A stretch of DNA of 64,000 bases from Streptomyces pyxinae (GTDB lineage Bacteria > Actinomycetota > Actinomycetes > Streptomycetales > Streptomycetaceae), in NCBI RefSeq assembly GCF_024756275.1, contig NZ_JANUGQ010000026.1, forward strand, positions 34,674 through 98,673, written 5' to 3'. The first letter of the stretch is position 1. Each line of letters opens with the position of its first letter. Under the pieces are notes generated by a model, which made no database searches, was not told the DNA's origin, and saw nothing but the letters and a program-made list of their open reading frames with translations. The translations under genes and the position numbers were made by a program. Below, in pieces: positions 1-8,653 of the stretch.

Positions 1-455
1 CACCGCTCGGCGGCGAGCCAGCCGACATGGCCGGAGAGCCAGTAGTGGGAGTGGACCAGGTCGTAGTGGCCGGGCCGGTGCCCCGCCCAGGCCCGCATCA
101 CGCCATGGGTGAAGGCGCAGAGCTGGGCGGGCAGCTCCCCCTTGTCGAGCCCCTCGTAGGGACCCGCGTCGACGTGCCGGACGAGGACCCCGGGGGCCAG
201 CTCCACGGCGGGCTCCAGCCCTCCGGTGGTGGCCCGGGTGAAGATCTCGACCTCGATGCCCAGCTCGGCCAGCCGGCGGGCCAGCTCCACGATGTAGACG
301 TTCATACCGCCGGCGTCGCCCGTACCGGGCTGGTGCAGCGGCGAGGTGTGGACGCTCAGCATGGCGACCCGGCGGGGCAGCCGGGACCGGCCGGGGAACC
401 GGAGGCGGGGCGACGCCGCCAGGGTGCCGGCGAACCGGGAGACGTACTGGCTCAC
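1..455 (-). CDS. mshA: D-inositol-3-phosphate glycosyltransferase MshA, N-terminal part
   Basis: This is the first enzyme of mycothiol synthesis. It transfers GlcNAc from UDP-GlcNAc to inositol-3-phosphate in the cytoplasm. Only the first ~151 codons lie in the window; the rest runs off the left edge. The visible N-terminus has the GT4 signature: a short basic lead, then MLSVHTSPLHQPGTGDAGG followed by MNVYIVELARRLAELG, and later YDLVHSHYWLSGHVG. The GTG start at 455 has a GGAAGGAGCG ribosome site just upstream. Its GTGA overlaps the TGA of a possible 60-codon upstream frame (634-452). The mycothiol pathway partner mshD is at 37751 in this window. Confidence 0.93.
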   Translation of the reverse strand, partial: MSQYVSRFAGTLAASPRLRFPGRSRLPRRVAMLSVHTSPLHQPGTGDAGGMNVYIVELARRLAELGIEVEIFTRATTGGLEPAVELAPGVLVRHVDAGPYEGLDKGELPAQLCAFTHGVMRAWAGHRPGHYDLVHSHYWLSGHVGWLAAER

Positions 456-921
456 GTCGGCGCTCCTTCCGCTCTTCCGCTCGGGGCCGGGGGGCCGCCG
501 GGCGGGCTCCCGGACGGCTCCGCCGTCTGTCTGTCTTCCTGCTGACTTCTTGCTGTCCTGCTGCCTACTCGCTGCCCTCTTGGCTTCTTGCTGTCTTTTT
601 GCGCCTCTTCGGCTTCTGCTCTTCTGCTCTTCATCACGCTTCCGGGATCCGGCGCGGCTCGCATCCCGGGCATGACGACCGGAGGGGCGGGGGCGCTCCT
701 CCGGGTCTGCGCAACACCGGAACGTGCTCTTTCATTTCCGGCGGACGGCTGCTTTGCCAATTCGTTGCACCGGGCCGGCACCGGACCGACACCGGGGCCG
801 GCCGTACCGGACCGGTATCCGGCCCCGCTCGGCCCCAGTCGTACGGGCTCCGCGCCGGGCACCGGCCCCCGGCGGCCGACCGCGTCCCCGGCCCCGTACC
901 GCCACGGCATACGCTCGTCCC
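456..921. other. mshA leader and intergenic region, purine-rich on the mshA strand
   Basis: This 466-base gap lies between divergent genes. Between about 530 and 640 the mshA sense strand is unusually A/G-rich and repeats CAGCAAGAAG-like blocks, which stands out against the surrounding GC-rich DNA. The minus strand has an open frame from ATG 634 to TGA 452 (60 codons), rich in Glu, Lys, Arg and Gln. It uses several AGA codons, which are rare in Streptomyces, so it is not a confident gene. The rest (650-920) is ordinary GC-rich intergenic sequence. Confidence 0.5.
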
Positions 922-1722
922 ATGGCCCCGCGCTCCACCCGCCCCGTCGGCACTCCGACCCGCGGGACCACCCACCCCAACCGGCTCCGGCGCATGGACC
1001 GCTGGATCGCCGCCGTGCACGCTCCCGCCCTGCGCCGGTCCGCCGGGGCGCCGGTCGCGGTGGACCTCGGGTACGGGGCCGCGCCCTGGACCGCCGTCGA
1101 GCTGCTCCAGCGGCTCCGCCGGGACGCCGACCCGCGCACCCGGGTGGTCGGTGTGGAGATCGACCCGGCCCGGGTCGCCGCCGCGCGGCCGTACGAACGG
1201 GACGGGCTCACCTTCCGGCACGGCGGCTTCGAGGTGCCGGTGCCGGGCGCGCCCGCGCTGATCCGGGCGGCCAATGTGCTGCGCCAGTACGACGAGGACG
1301 AGGTGCGGGAGGTGTGGGCGCGGCTCTGCGGGCGGCTGGCGCCGGACGGGCTCCTGGTGGAGGGCACCTGCGACGAGATCGGGCGCCGGCACGTCTGGGT
1401 GGCGCTCGGGCCCGAGGGGCCGCGCACGGTGACCTTCGCAACCCGGCTCGGCTCCCTGGACCGGCCCTCCGACCTGGCGGAACGGCTGCCGAAGGCGCTG
1501 ATCCACCGCAATGTGCCCGGCGAACCGGTGCACGCCTTCCTCCGGGACTTCGACCGGGCCTGGGCGGCGGCCGCCCCGTACGCCTCGCTGGGCGCCCGGC
1601 AGCGCTGGATCCGTACCGCGCGGGAACTCGCCGCCGACTGGCCGCTGGTGGACCACCGGGGACGGCTGCGCCAGGGCGAGCTGACGGTCCGCTGGTCCGC
1701 CCTCGCCCCGAACGAGACCTGA
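922..1722 (+). CDS. class I SAM-dependent methyltransferase
   Basis: This is a predicted cytoplasmic methyltransferase of 266 residues. A Rossmann motif I variant (VAVDLGYGAAPWTAVEL) is followed by the acidic ribose-binding strand VVGVEIDP and a motif IV-like stretch (ALIRAANVLRQY). The substrate cannot be read from the sequence. The ATG at 922 is the first sensible start, after which coding statistics are typical. It is divergent from mshA. The neighbourhood is conserved beside mshA in streptomycetes as far as I recall, but there is no direct evidence that it acts in mycothiol metabolism. Confidence 0.85.
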   Translation: MAPRSTRPVGTPTRGTTHPNRLRRMDRWIAAVHAPALRRSAGAPVAVDLGYGAAPWTAVELLQRLRRDADPRTRVVGVEIDPARVAAARPYERDGLTFRHGGFEVPVPGAPALIRAANVLRQYDEDEVREVWARLCGRLAPDGLLVEGTCDEIGRRHVWVALGPEGPRTVTFATRLGSLDRPSDLAERLPKALIHRNVPGEPVHAFLRDFDRAWAAAAPYASLGARQRWIRTARELAADWPLVDHRGRLRQGELTVRWSALAPNET

Positions 1723-1924
1723 GGCTCTGTCAACCCCCGTCCGAGTGACGCGTACCGCAGCGGTCCGGGGGAACGTACGACCCCGGTCCTCCGTCTCGGG
1801 AACGGGAAGCCGGGGTGTGCCGCGAACCTGTTGCTTTGCCGCAGGGCATGGCACCATCACGGAGACCCACCAAGTTACTGACGGTTAATAAGCTGTGAGC
1901 AGGTCTCGCGTGTCCCGGACGGCC

Positions 1925-1942
1925 CGGAAGCCGGGCTTCCGG
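1925..1942 (+). promoter_or_regulatory. stem-loop in the leader of the NlpC/P60 gene
   Basis: CCGGAAG (from 1924) and CTTCCGG (to 1942) form a 7-bp inverted repeat around a 5-base loop, about 50 bases before the GTG start at 1991. It could be a leader hairpin. I saw no complete cyclic-di-AMP riboswitch core, although such switches are known upstream of some Streptomyces NlpC/P60 genes. Confidence 0.3.
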
Positions 1943-1990
1943 CACTCCGGCGCGGGGCCGGGGAGACATCGTGTCCGGAGGGGGACGCCA

Positions 1991-3130
1991 GTGAACCGAC
2001 GCCGTTGGACGACGGCCGCCGTCATGGTGGTCTGCGCACTGAGCGCGCTCGCGGTGCCCGCCCACACGGCGTACGCGGCCCCGCTGCCACCGCCCTCCCC
2101 CGGCGCGTCCCCCTCCACCGGCGGCTCCGCGAGCGCGTCCGCCGTGCCGAGGCCGCTGGAGGAGGTGCGGAAGGAGATCGACGCGCTCTACCGCCAGGCG
2201 GCCTCCGCGACCGACGCCTACAACCTGGCCAAGGAGCAGACCGAGAAGCAGTCCGCCCGGATCGCCCGGCTGAGCCGCTCCATCATCGACGGCCAGCTGC
2301 GGATCGAGGACCTGCGCAAGCGGGCGGGCGCGGCGGCCCGGGAACAGTACCGGGGCGGCGGTATCCCCGAGTCCGCCCGGCTGGTACTGACCAGCGACCC
2401 GGAACTCTTCCTGGACGGCGCCGGGCGGCTGCTCCAGGGCCAGAAGGCCACCCGGGACCTGCTGGCCGAGCTGGAGCGGGCCCAGGCCGACCTGGAGTCG
2501 TACACCCGCGAGGCCGGCGTCCAGTGGGACCGGCTGGAGGCCAACCGGGTCAAGCAGGCGGACGCCAAGAAGCGCATCGAGAGCCGGATCACCGCCGCCA
2601 AGCAGCTGGAGTCCCGGCTGGCCGCCGCCGAGCGCGCCCGGCTGCTGCGGCTGGAGCAGGAGGAGGAGCGGCGCGCCCAGACCGCCTGGCTCGGCTCCGG
2701 GGCGCTCAAGGACGCCGGGGCCGGGACCGCCGCCACCGAGGCCGGCCGGAAGGCGATCCGGTTCGCCGAGGAACAGCTCGGCAAGCCGTACGTGTGGGGC
2801 GCCGAGGGTCCGGAGTCGTACGACTGCTCGGGGCTGACCTCGCAGGCGTGGCTGGCGGCCGGCCGGGCCATCCCGCGCACCTCGCAGGAGCAGTGGCGGC
2901 TGCTGCCCCATGTGGAGATCAGGGACATGCGGCCGGGCGATCTGATCATCTACCACGAGGACGCCAGCCATGTCGGCCTCTACATCGGCAACGGCTCGAT
3001 CATCCACGCCCCGCGCCCGGGCCGGAATGTGACGGTGACCGGCGCCGGCTCGATGACCATCCTCGGAGTCGTACGCCCCGACGACGGGGGCGACCCGTCC
3101 ACCGGCCGGGGCCCGGACTCCGAGCGGTGA
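1991..3130 (+). CDS. secreted C40 family peptidase (NlpC/P60) with coiled-coil N-terminus
   Basis: This is a peptidoglycan hydrolase that probably cuts stem peptides outside the membrane. The 379-residue product starts with a basic stretch and hydrophobic signal segment (residues 3-27, ending AHTAYA), then a Pro/Ser-rich linker. Next comes a long Ala/Glu/Arg coiled coil (about 50-235), typical of RipA-like hydrolases, and a C-terminal NlpC/P60 domain. The catalytic triad is visible: Cys279 in YDCSGLT, His327 in SHVGLYIG and His339 in IIHAPRP. The GTG at 1991 is chosen because GGAGGGGGACGCCA precedes it and the signal peptide starts there. An in-frame extension to 1895 lacks these features. 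Confidence 0.93.
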   Translation: MNRRRWTTAAVMVVCALSALAVPAHTAYAAPLPPPSPGASPSTGGSASASAVPRPLEEVRKEIDALYRQAASATDAYNLAKEQTEKQSARIARLSRSIIDGQLRIEDLRKRAGAAAREQYRGGGIPESARLVLTSDPELFLDGAGRLLQGQKATRDLLAELERAQADLESYTREAGVQWDRLEANRVKQADAKKRIESRITAAKQLESRLAAAERARLLRLEQEEERRAQTAWLGSGALKDAGAGTAATEAGRKAIRFAEEQLGKPYVWGAEGPESYDCSGLTSQAWLAAGRAIPRTSQEQWRLLPHVEIRDMRPGDLIIYHEDASHVGLYIGNGSIIHAPRPGRNVTVTGAGSMTILGVVRPDDGGDPSTGRGPDSER

Positions 3131-3703
3131 GCCGCCGCAGCCCCGGGCCAGTGAGCCACCGGGGCCCCCGGCCGGTGCGCCGCCGAAGCCCCTGCCCGGC
3201 GGGCCGCCGAAGCCTCCGGCCCGTGAGCCACCGGCGCCCCGGCCGGTGAGCCGCCCGGGCGGGACGGGTCGGGCCGGTGCCCGGCGGGCCGACGCCCCGC
3301 GGGGTCACTCCCGGCGGGCCGACGCCCGGCGGGGTGGCGCGCACCGCACCCGAGCCTGAGCCGGAGCACGCACCGGAGCCACCGCCCGTACGCGTACGAA
3401 GCGCGGCGCACGACCTCGCGGGCCACCTCCCGGCAGCCCCCGCGAGCCGGGCTCGCACGGCGCGCGAGCCGGGTCCGTACGGCGCACGCGCCGGGGCCCG
3501 GATACGTGAGCCAGGTCTCCCCGAACGCGTGATGTTCATCATGGGCGGCTGCCCAACTCCGTCCCACTGTGCGGCATATGCCGTAGGCGTTTCCCGGAAC
3601 GCCATTCCGCCGGGACCCCACCGACCGCTATCGTCCCTCGTCTGGCGGTGTGCCGACCGGCGCCCCGCCGCGCCCTCGGGGGGAGGGAAGGAAACCACCA
3701 CCG
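3131..3703. repeat. GC-rich intergenic region with degenerate repeats
   Basis: This 573-base stretch has no credible gene. From 3131 to about 3345 it repeats variants of GTGAGCCACCGG and GGCCGGTGAGCCGCC and then CCCGGCGGGCCGACGCC. Open frames exist on both strands, but all reflect repeat composition. From 3500 the composition becomes less skewed (ACGCGTGATGTTCATCATGG and following), which is the probable promoter region of the PP2C gene at 3704. Confidence 0.5.
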
Positions 3704-4975
3704 ATGTCCGTACCCGTACCGCGCCAGAGGACCGACGACACGCTCGGGCCGGCCGCTGTCGCGGAGTCCGGCGGCACCGGCGAGCTGACGCTGCTGGTCG
3801 TCGGGGACGACCCCGCGGGCACCTTCACCGCACCCGAGCTGATCGACGCGTCCGGCACCCGGGTGCGCATCCGCAGGGCCCGGAACCTCACCGAGGCCGC
3901 CCGGCTGCTCACCGACGACGTGCAGTGCGTCCTGGTCGACCTGGCGCTGCCCGGCGGCGACGACCCGCTGGCGGCGCTGCGCCAGGTGCTGGCGCTCACC
4001 TCCCGGCACGCCGTACTGGCGCTGGCCGCCACGGGCCAGGCCGCGCTGGCCGCCGAGGCGGTACGGGCCGGGGCCCAGGACCATCTGTTCCGCGAGGAGC
4101 TGGACGGGCCGCTGCTGAGCCGGGCCATCCGGTACGCGGTGGAGCGCAAGCGGGCCGACTCGGTCCAGGTGAAGCTGGCCGAGTCCCGGCTGCGCGCCCA
4201 GGAGAACGCCCGGCTGGAGCGGGGGCTGCTGCCCACCCCGCTGCTGGAGGGCTCCGATCTGCGGTTCGCGGCCCGCTACCGGCCGGGGCGGTCCCGGGCG
4301 CTGCTGGGCGGCGACTTCTACGACACGGTCCGGACGCCGGACGGCACCGTGCACGCCATGATCGGTGACGTCTGCGGGCACGGCCCGGACGAGGCGGCGC
4401 TCGGGGTGGAGCTGCGGATAGCGTGGCGGGCGCTGACCTTCGCGGGGCTCTGCGGGGACGAGCTGCTCTCCACGCTCCAGCGGGTGCTGGAGCACGAGCG
4501 GGAGAGCGAGGAGATCTTCGCGACCCTCTGCACCGTGGACATCGCACCCGACGGGCGGCGCGCCGGGCTCTGCCTGGCCGGCCACCCGGCGCCGCTGATC
4601 ACCCGGCGCGGCAAGCCCGCGCGGCTGCTGCCGTACGAGGACGGGGGCCCGGCCCTGGGGCTGCTGCCGCGCGCCCGCTGGCCGCGCCGTCAGGTGGAGC
4701 TGGGCGGCACCTGGAGCCTGATGATGTACACCGACGGGCTGATCGAGGGCCGCTCGGCCGGGCCCGGCTCGCCCCGGCTGGGCCAGGACGGCATGGTCGA
4801 CCTGATCAACGACCTGCTGGCCCGGGGCCTGAACGGCGAGGACCTGCTGGAGGCCGCCATGGCCCGGGCCCGGGAGTTCAACGGCGGCGAGCTGACCGAC
4901 GACGTGGCCGTACTGCTGCTGGACCGCGCCGAGGGCGGGCGCCGGCGCGGCGGCCGTACCCGCCCGCGCGCGTAG
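3704..4975 (+). CDS. receiver-like domain fused to PP2C/SpoIIE-family serine phosphatase
   Basis: The predicted product is a cytoplasmic protein phosphatase of 423 residues that probably dephosphorylates an anti-anti-sigma factor or a similar Ser/Thr phosphoprotein. Residues ~27-145 form a response-regulator-like domain (LLVVGDDP acidic pocket, LVDLALPG with Asp79). The usual KP motif is replaced by HLFREE, so phosphotransfer may be lost. A helical linker (155-180) leads to a SpoIIE phosphatase domain (~190-415) with metal-binding motifs GGDFYD, IGDVCGHG and LTDDVAVLLL. It starts at ATG 3704 behind GGGAGGGAAGG. It ends convergent to the DUF2516 gene. Confidence 0.9.
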   Translation: MSVPVPRQRTDDTLGPAAVAESGGTGELTLLVVGDDPAGTFTAPELIDASGTRVRIRRARNLTEAARLLTDDVQCVLVDLALPGGDDPLAALRQVLALTSRHAVLALAATGQAALAAEAVRAGAQDHLFREELDGPLLSRAIRYAVERKRADSVQVKLAESRLRAQENARLERGLLPTPLLEGSDLRFAARYRPGRSRALLGGDFYDTVRTPDGTVHAMIGDVCGHGPDEAALGVELRIAWRALTFAGLCGDELLSTLQRVLEHERESEEIFATLCTVDIAPDGRRAGLCLAGHPAPLITRRGKPARLLPYEDGGPALGLLPRARWPRRQVELGGTWSLMMYTDGLIEGRSAGPGSPRLGQDGMVDLINDLLARGLNGEDLLEAAMARAREFNGGELTDDVAVLLLDRAEGGRRRGGRTRPRA

Positions 4976-5008
4976 TGGCGTGAGCGGGCGGGGCCGGAGC
5001 GGTACGGC

Positions 5009-5362
5009 TCAGCGCCCGCCGTTGTAGGGACCGTACGGGCCGTCGCTGCTGGACCCGCCCCGGCGGCGGCCCCAGCGGCCCTTGCCGCCGCCCCCGGAGA
5101 CCCGCTGGAGCGCGGGCCGTACGTCGACCATGAAGACGATGGACGCCACCAGTCCGATGATCTGAAGGAAGAGCATCGGCACGAACACATTCACCGCCAC
5201 GGTCACGCCCAGCAGCACCAGCCAGAACGGCTTGGTCTGCTTGTCGGCCGCCCGGAACGCGTCCTCACGGGACATCAGCGCGATGACGAAGGCGATCACC
5301 GCGATGAACAGGATGGCCAGGTTGAGCAGCCAGAGAAACGTGCCGAAACCTTGCATCAACAT
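5009..5362 (-). CDS. DUF2516 family membrane protein
   Basis: This is a small integral membrane protein of 117 residues with three hydrophobic segments (about residues 6-28, 46-62 and 64-80). They are followed by a Gly/Arg-rich cytoplasmic tail ending PYGPYNGGR. The family is conserved in actinomycetes with unknown function. ATG 5362 has AGGCGG eight bases upstream; an in-frame GTG at 5371 is an alternative. It is transcribed alone, with a strong hairpin between it and the next upstream gene. Confidence 0.85.
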   Translation of the reverse strand: MLMQGFGTFLWLLNLAILFIAVIAFVIALMSREDAFRAADKQTKPFWLVLLGVTVAVNVFVPMLFLQIIGLVASIVFMVDVRPALQRVSGGGGKGRWGRRRGGSSSDGPYGPYNGGR

Positions 5363-5432
5363 CGGGAGCACCGCCTAGTCAGTGGGTGAAGCGCCTCGCC
5401 GCCACGGTACAGCCGGGCCGCTCGGGCACCAC

Positions 5433-5473
5433 CGGAACGCCCCGGACCCCGCCAGGGTGCCCGGGGCGTTCCG
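5433..5473 (-). terminator. 13-bp stem terminator downstream of the histone-like gene
   Basis: CGGAACGCCCCGG (5433-5445) and CCGGGGCGTTCCG (5461-5473) are perfect inverted repeats around a 15-base loop. They lie 80 bases after the stop of the minus-strand gene that ends at 5552. There is no clear T-tract, as is usual in Streptomyces. Confidence 0.7.
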
Positions 5474-5551
5474 TACCGCGCATACGCACACGGACGGGGC
5501 ACGGACACCGACCGCGTCCGCATTCGCGTCCGTGCCCGTGTCCGTGCTCGC

Positions 5552-6154
5552 TCAGCTCTCCGTGGGGGTGACCGGCTTCTTGGCGGCCGGCTTGCGGGCG
5601 GCGGGGGTCTTGCGCGCCTTGGGCTCCGCCACGCCCGGTTCCCCGGTGACCACCGGCTCCCCGGCCCCGGCGGCCTGCTCCGCCCCGGCGGTCCGCTCGG
5701 CGTGGACCACCCGGCCGGCGTCCGGCTCCGGGTCGGGCTCGACGGCGACGGCGATCTCGTTGATCTCCTCGGCCGCCTCGCCGCGCCAGGTCCTCACGGT
5801 CTGCTCACCGTGCTCCGCGACCCGCTCGTACGCCTCCCGGGCCCGGACGGCGTACTCGGCGGCCACGCCCACGCCCCGCAGGGCCAGGCCCTGGGCCGTC
5901 TCGCCCAGCTTCTTGAGGTCGGTGTCGAGCGTGCCGAGCGCCGCCGTGACCCGCGCCTGGGCCTCCTTGGCCTGGTCGGTCACCCGCTCCTGCACGGCCT
6001 TGGGGTCGGTCTTGCGCACCGCGTCGAACCGGGCCGGCGCCTCGGCCGCGACCCGCTCGATCAGCCCGGGTACCTTCCTGGCCTGCTGCACGGCTAGGTC
6101 GGCCGTACCGGCGGCGAAGTAGAGGGGGGTGCGGAGTTCGTCGATGATGGCCAT
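5552..6154 (-). CDS. HBHA/histone H1-like coiled-coil protein with Lys/Ala/Pro tail
   Basis: This 200-residue hydrophilic protein is predicted to be mostly helical (residues 1-130: PLYFAAGTADLAVQQARKVPGLI, then heptad-like Ala/Glu/Arg stretches). It ends in an acidic linker and a basic tail of KxPAAxKPAAKKP type. That layout matches mycobacterial heparin-binding haemagglutinin relatives and streptomycete histone-like proteins. The tail could bind DNA, wall polymers or other anions, and function is not demonstrated. No signal peptide is seen. It lies downstream of, and in the same direction as, the XRE regulator, with a hexamer repeat between them. Confidence 0.8.
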   Translation of the reverse strand: MAIIDELRTPLYFAAGTADLAVQQARKVPGLIERVAAEAPARFDAVRKTDPKAVQERVTDQAKEAQARVTAALGTLDTDLKKLGETAQGLALRGVGVAAEYAVRAREAYERVAEHGEQTVRTWRGEAAEEINEIAVAVEPDPEPDAGRVVHAERTAGAEQAAGAGEPVVTGEPGVAEPKARKTPAARKPAAKKPVTPTES

Positions 6155-6228
6155 GCCTGCTGGTCCTCCTGGATCGCGTGGTGCGGTGTGCGGAGTTCGG
6201 GGTCAGGTGCTGGTGCTGGTACTGCTTC

Positions 6229-6285
<57 letters not shown>

Positions 6286-6300
6286 TCGGATGGTCCGGCG

Positions 6301-6747
6301 TCATTGCCGGAGGCCGTCACCGGCCGCCGCGGACCCGTCCGCCGCAGGGCCCTCCGTCTTCGGAGCCGCCCCCGGCGCGGATGCCTTGGCCGCCGCCGCG
6401 TCGTAGCCGTTCTCCTTGCGGAACGAGTCGTAGATCTGGAGCAGCACCTGCTTCTGCCGCTCGTTGATCGACGGGTCGGCGAGGATGACGGCCCGCGTCT
6501 CCAGTTCCTCGCGCTCCCGCTCGTCCAGGATCCCGGCGCGGACGTACAGCGTCTCCGCGGAGATCCGCAGCGCCTTGGCGACCTGCTGCAACACCTCCGC
6601 GCTCGGCTTCCGCAGCCCGCGCTCGATCTGGCTCAGATACGGGTTCGACACCCCGGCCGCCTCCGCGAGCTGCCGCAACGACAACTGCGCGTTGCGGCGC
6701 TGCTCACGGAGATAGTCCCCGAGATTGCCGACGTTGAGAGACGCCAT
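6301..6747 (-). CDS. XRE-family helix-turn-helix regulator
   Basis: This is a 148-residue transcriptional regulator. Residues ~9-65 are a Cro/CI-type HTH (LREQRRNAQLSLRQLAEAAG, VSNPYLSQIERGLRKPSAEVLQQVAKAL). Next comes a helical middle (INERQKQVLLQIYDSFRKE) and an Ala/Pro-rich tail without clear structure. ATG 6747 is chosen because the HTH begins near there. Upstream are an eight-base palindrome CTTGCAAG and a second TTGCAAG, which are likely autoregulatory sites. Targets are unknown; the adjacent histone-like gene is a candidate. Confidence 0.88.
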   Translation of the reverse strand: MASLNVGNLGDYLREQRRNAQLSLRQLAEAAGVSNPYLSQIERGLRKPSAEVLQQVAKALRISAETLYVRAGILDEREREELETRAVILADPSINERQKQVLLQIYDSFRKENGYDAAAAKASAPGAAPKTEGPAADGSAAAGDGLRQ

Positions 6748-6748
6748 G

Positions 6749-6788
6749 CTTGCAAGGGTGCCTCCACTCGCTAACTTTTGCAAGCGAG
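6749..6788 (-). promoter_or_regulatory. candidate operator of the XRE regulator
   Basis: CTTGCAAG at 6749-6756 is a perfect palindrome directly upstream of the start codon. TTGCAAG recurs at 6778-6784. An overlapping inverted repeat CTCGCT (6767-6772) / AGCGAG (6783-6788) brackets the second copy. Two half-related sites about 29 bases apart next to an HTH gene suggest autoregulation. Confidence 0.45.
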
Positions 6789-7190
6789 CCCCGAGTCGCC
6801 CCGGGCCGGAGCACGGCACCCGAGCGCCTCAGGCGGCCCGTGATCGGTTCAGTCGGCCCGTGAACGGTTCGGCCGGCCCAGCCGCGCTCGGCGTCAGGCC
6901 GGGCGCCGGCGATCAGGCGCGAGGCCGATCGCGCTCCCGGAGCAGGGCGGCGATCGTGGCCGGGACCGCTGTCAGGGCCCGGATGGCCACCTCATCACCA
7001 CCGGCCGGGCGCCGGAGGCGTCACCACCACGCCGGCAGGGCCGGACAGGGGCTCCAGGTCCGGGCCCAGTCGACAGCGCCGGCGACAACGAGGGCGCCGC
7101 GTCTGCGTGAAGCCCGTCGTGCCCGGTCGACGCCGGCGCGCCTCGGACTGTGCTCGGCAGGAAGTCATTGGCGCCCCCTGCCCGCCGGCG
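6789..7190. other. intergenic region, no gene seen
   Basis: The stretch between the divergent XRE regulator and the phosphotransferase gene is GC-rich with frames open by composition only. A short direct repeat, GATCGGTTCAGTCGGCCCGTGA-like, occurs around 6840-6885. No other structure was recognised. Confidence 0.4.
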
Positions 7191-8111
7191 ATGAGACTTC
7201 GGGACGTGACACTGCACGAGAACGAGATTCCGGTCGACGAGCCGCTGGTCCGGTCGCTGTTGAGGGCACAGCGGCCGGAGTGGGCCGGCCTGCCGCTGTC
7301 GCCGGCCGGATCGGGCACGGACAACACCATGTACCGGCTGGGCGACGACCTGCTGGTACGGCTGCCGCGAGCCGCCGGCAAGGGACAGTCCGTACGCAAG
7401 GAGCAGAAATGGCTTCCCCGGCTGGCCCCCTTCCTGGCGTGCGCGATCCCCGAGCCCCTCCACGCGGGGACGCCGACCGGCGCCTTCCCGGTCGTCTGGT
7501 CGGTCCAGCGCTGGATCGACGGTGCCGAAGCCGGTCCGGAGACCGTTCGGGACTGGGCCGCCTTCGGAGCAGACCTGGCGGCGGCCGTACGGGAACTCCA
7601 CCGCACCGACCTCATGGGAGCGACCCGGGCGGGCGACCTCAGCTGGTACCGGGGAGGAAGCCTGATCCCCTGCGGCCAGTGGGTCGGCCGGGCCTTCGAC
7701 GACTGCCGGACGACCGTGGGTGCCGAGCTCGACATCGACACGCTGGAAGAGTTGTGGCGGACCGCGCTCGCGTTGCCCGAGCCGGCCGGGCCGCAGGTGT
7801 GGCTGCACGGCGACCTGAAGCCGACCAATCTCCTGGTCCGGGAGGGCAGGCTCCACGCGCTCATCGACTTCGGGGGCCTCTCGGTCGGCCTGCCCGACGC
7901 CGAGCACGCCACCGTCTGGGACCTGCCGCCGCGAGCGCGCAGGGCTTACCGGGACGCCCTGAATCTCGACGAGCCGACCTGGGCCCGCGCCCGGGCCTGG
8001 GCGATCGCGGTGGGCGTCAGCGGGATCTCGTACTACTGGCACACCTTCCCCGCCTTTGTCGCGGAGTGCCGGGCACGGCTTCAGGCGATCCTCACCGACG
8101 CCGCGCGCTGA
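7191..8111 (+). CDS. aminoglycoside phosphotransferase family protein
   Basis: This small-molecule kinase-fold protein (306 residues) transfers phosphate from ATP to a hydroxylated substrate. The Brenner motif WLHGDLKPTNLLV and the following IDFGGLSVG give the catalytic Asp and the metal-binding DFG-like Asp. The N-terminal lobe has GSGTDNTMYRLG and LLVRLPR (nucleotide-binding lysine or arginine region). The substrate, and whether it confers any resistance, cannot be told from the sequence. ATG 7191 has no strong ribosome site; the in-frame GTG at 7206 is an alternative start. Confidence 0.85.
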   Translation: MRLRDVTLHENEIPVDEPLVRSLLRAQRPEWAGLPLSPAGSGTDNTMYRLGDDLLVRLPRAAGKGQSVRKEQKWLPRLAPFLACAIPEPLHAGTPTGAFPVVWSVQRWIDGAEAGPETVRDWAAFGADLAAAVRELHRTDLMGATRAGDLSWYRGGSLIPCGQWVGRAFDDCRTTVGAELDIDTLEELWRTALALPEPAGPQVWLHGDLKPTNLLVREGRLHALIDFGGLSVGLPDAEHATVWDLPPRARRAYRDALNLDEPTWARARAWAIAVGVSGISYYWHTFPAFVAECRARLQAILTDAAR

Positions 8112-8170
8112 GCCTCCCGGCGGATTCCCGCGACCGGCCGGAGCGGGAAGGCCGGTGGGGCGGGGGCGGG

Positions 8171-8653
8171 TCAGGGGGTGCGGTCGTGGGGGGCGCCGGT
8201 GGGGGTGCCGGGGGTGGTGAGGGCGGCATCGGCGGCGGCCAGGACGGAGCCGAAGACATGGGCGATGACGGGCTTGGCGACCGTCCGGGTGAGGGTGGCG
8301 CCGATCAGGGGGACGCCGACCCCGAAGGTGGTCGTCCAGTCGACCCGGGTGCCGCCGGGGACCTCGGTGAAGGTCATGCGACCGAGGTCGTGCCGGGCCG
8401 GCGGGAAGGAGCGTTCGACGGTGTAGTCGAAGTCGTACGGGGGGTGGTACGCGGTGATCCGCTCGCGGAACCAGCCGATCAGCCAGGTGTGCAGCCGGAC
8501 GGCGCCCACCCCGTACGGCGCGCCCTCGCCCGGCCGGGCCAGCCGGGCCCGGAGGACGAAGGGCGAGCGGGTGTAGTGGGTGGTCGTCGCGCACCAGTCG
8601 AACACCTCGGTGATCGGTGCCGCGATGACCCGTCGTACGGTCAGGGTTTCCAT
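8171..8653 (-). CDS. SRPBCC family protein (polyketide cyclase/START-like)
   Basis: This is a 160-residue single-domain START-like fold with a hydrophobic ligand cavity. The opening METLTVRRVIAAPITEVFDW and the middle TEVPGGTRVDWTTTFGV are typical of the family. Its ATG lies inside the end of the sigma factor gene (13-base overlap, 8641-8653), so translation is probably coupled and the two are cotranscribed. It may bind or modify a lipid-like ligand in the response controlled by that sigma factor (inference). Confidence 0.85.
   Translation of the reverse strand: METLTVRRVIAAPITEVFDWCATTTHYTRSPFVLRARLARPGEGAPYGVGAVRLHTWLIGWFRERITAYHPPYDFDYTVERSFPPARHDLGRMTFTEVPGGTRVDWTTTFGVGVPLIGATLTRTVAKPVIAHVFGSVLAAADAALTTPGTPTGAPHDRTP

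Noticed and set aside
1735..1900. Possible cyclic-di-AMP (ydaO-type) riboswitch upstream of the NlpC/P60 gene, suggested by GGTCCGGGGGAAC and GGGGTG
   Set aside because: The conserved GTCAGCTAACC-type 3' core and the GGGTGAA element are missing, so the match is too partial.
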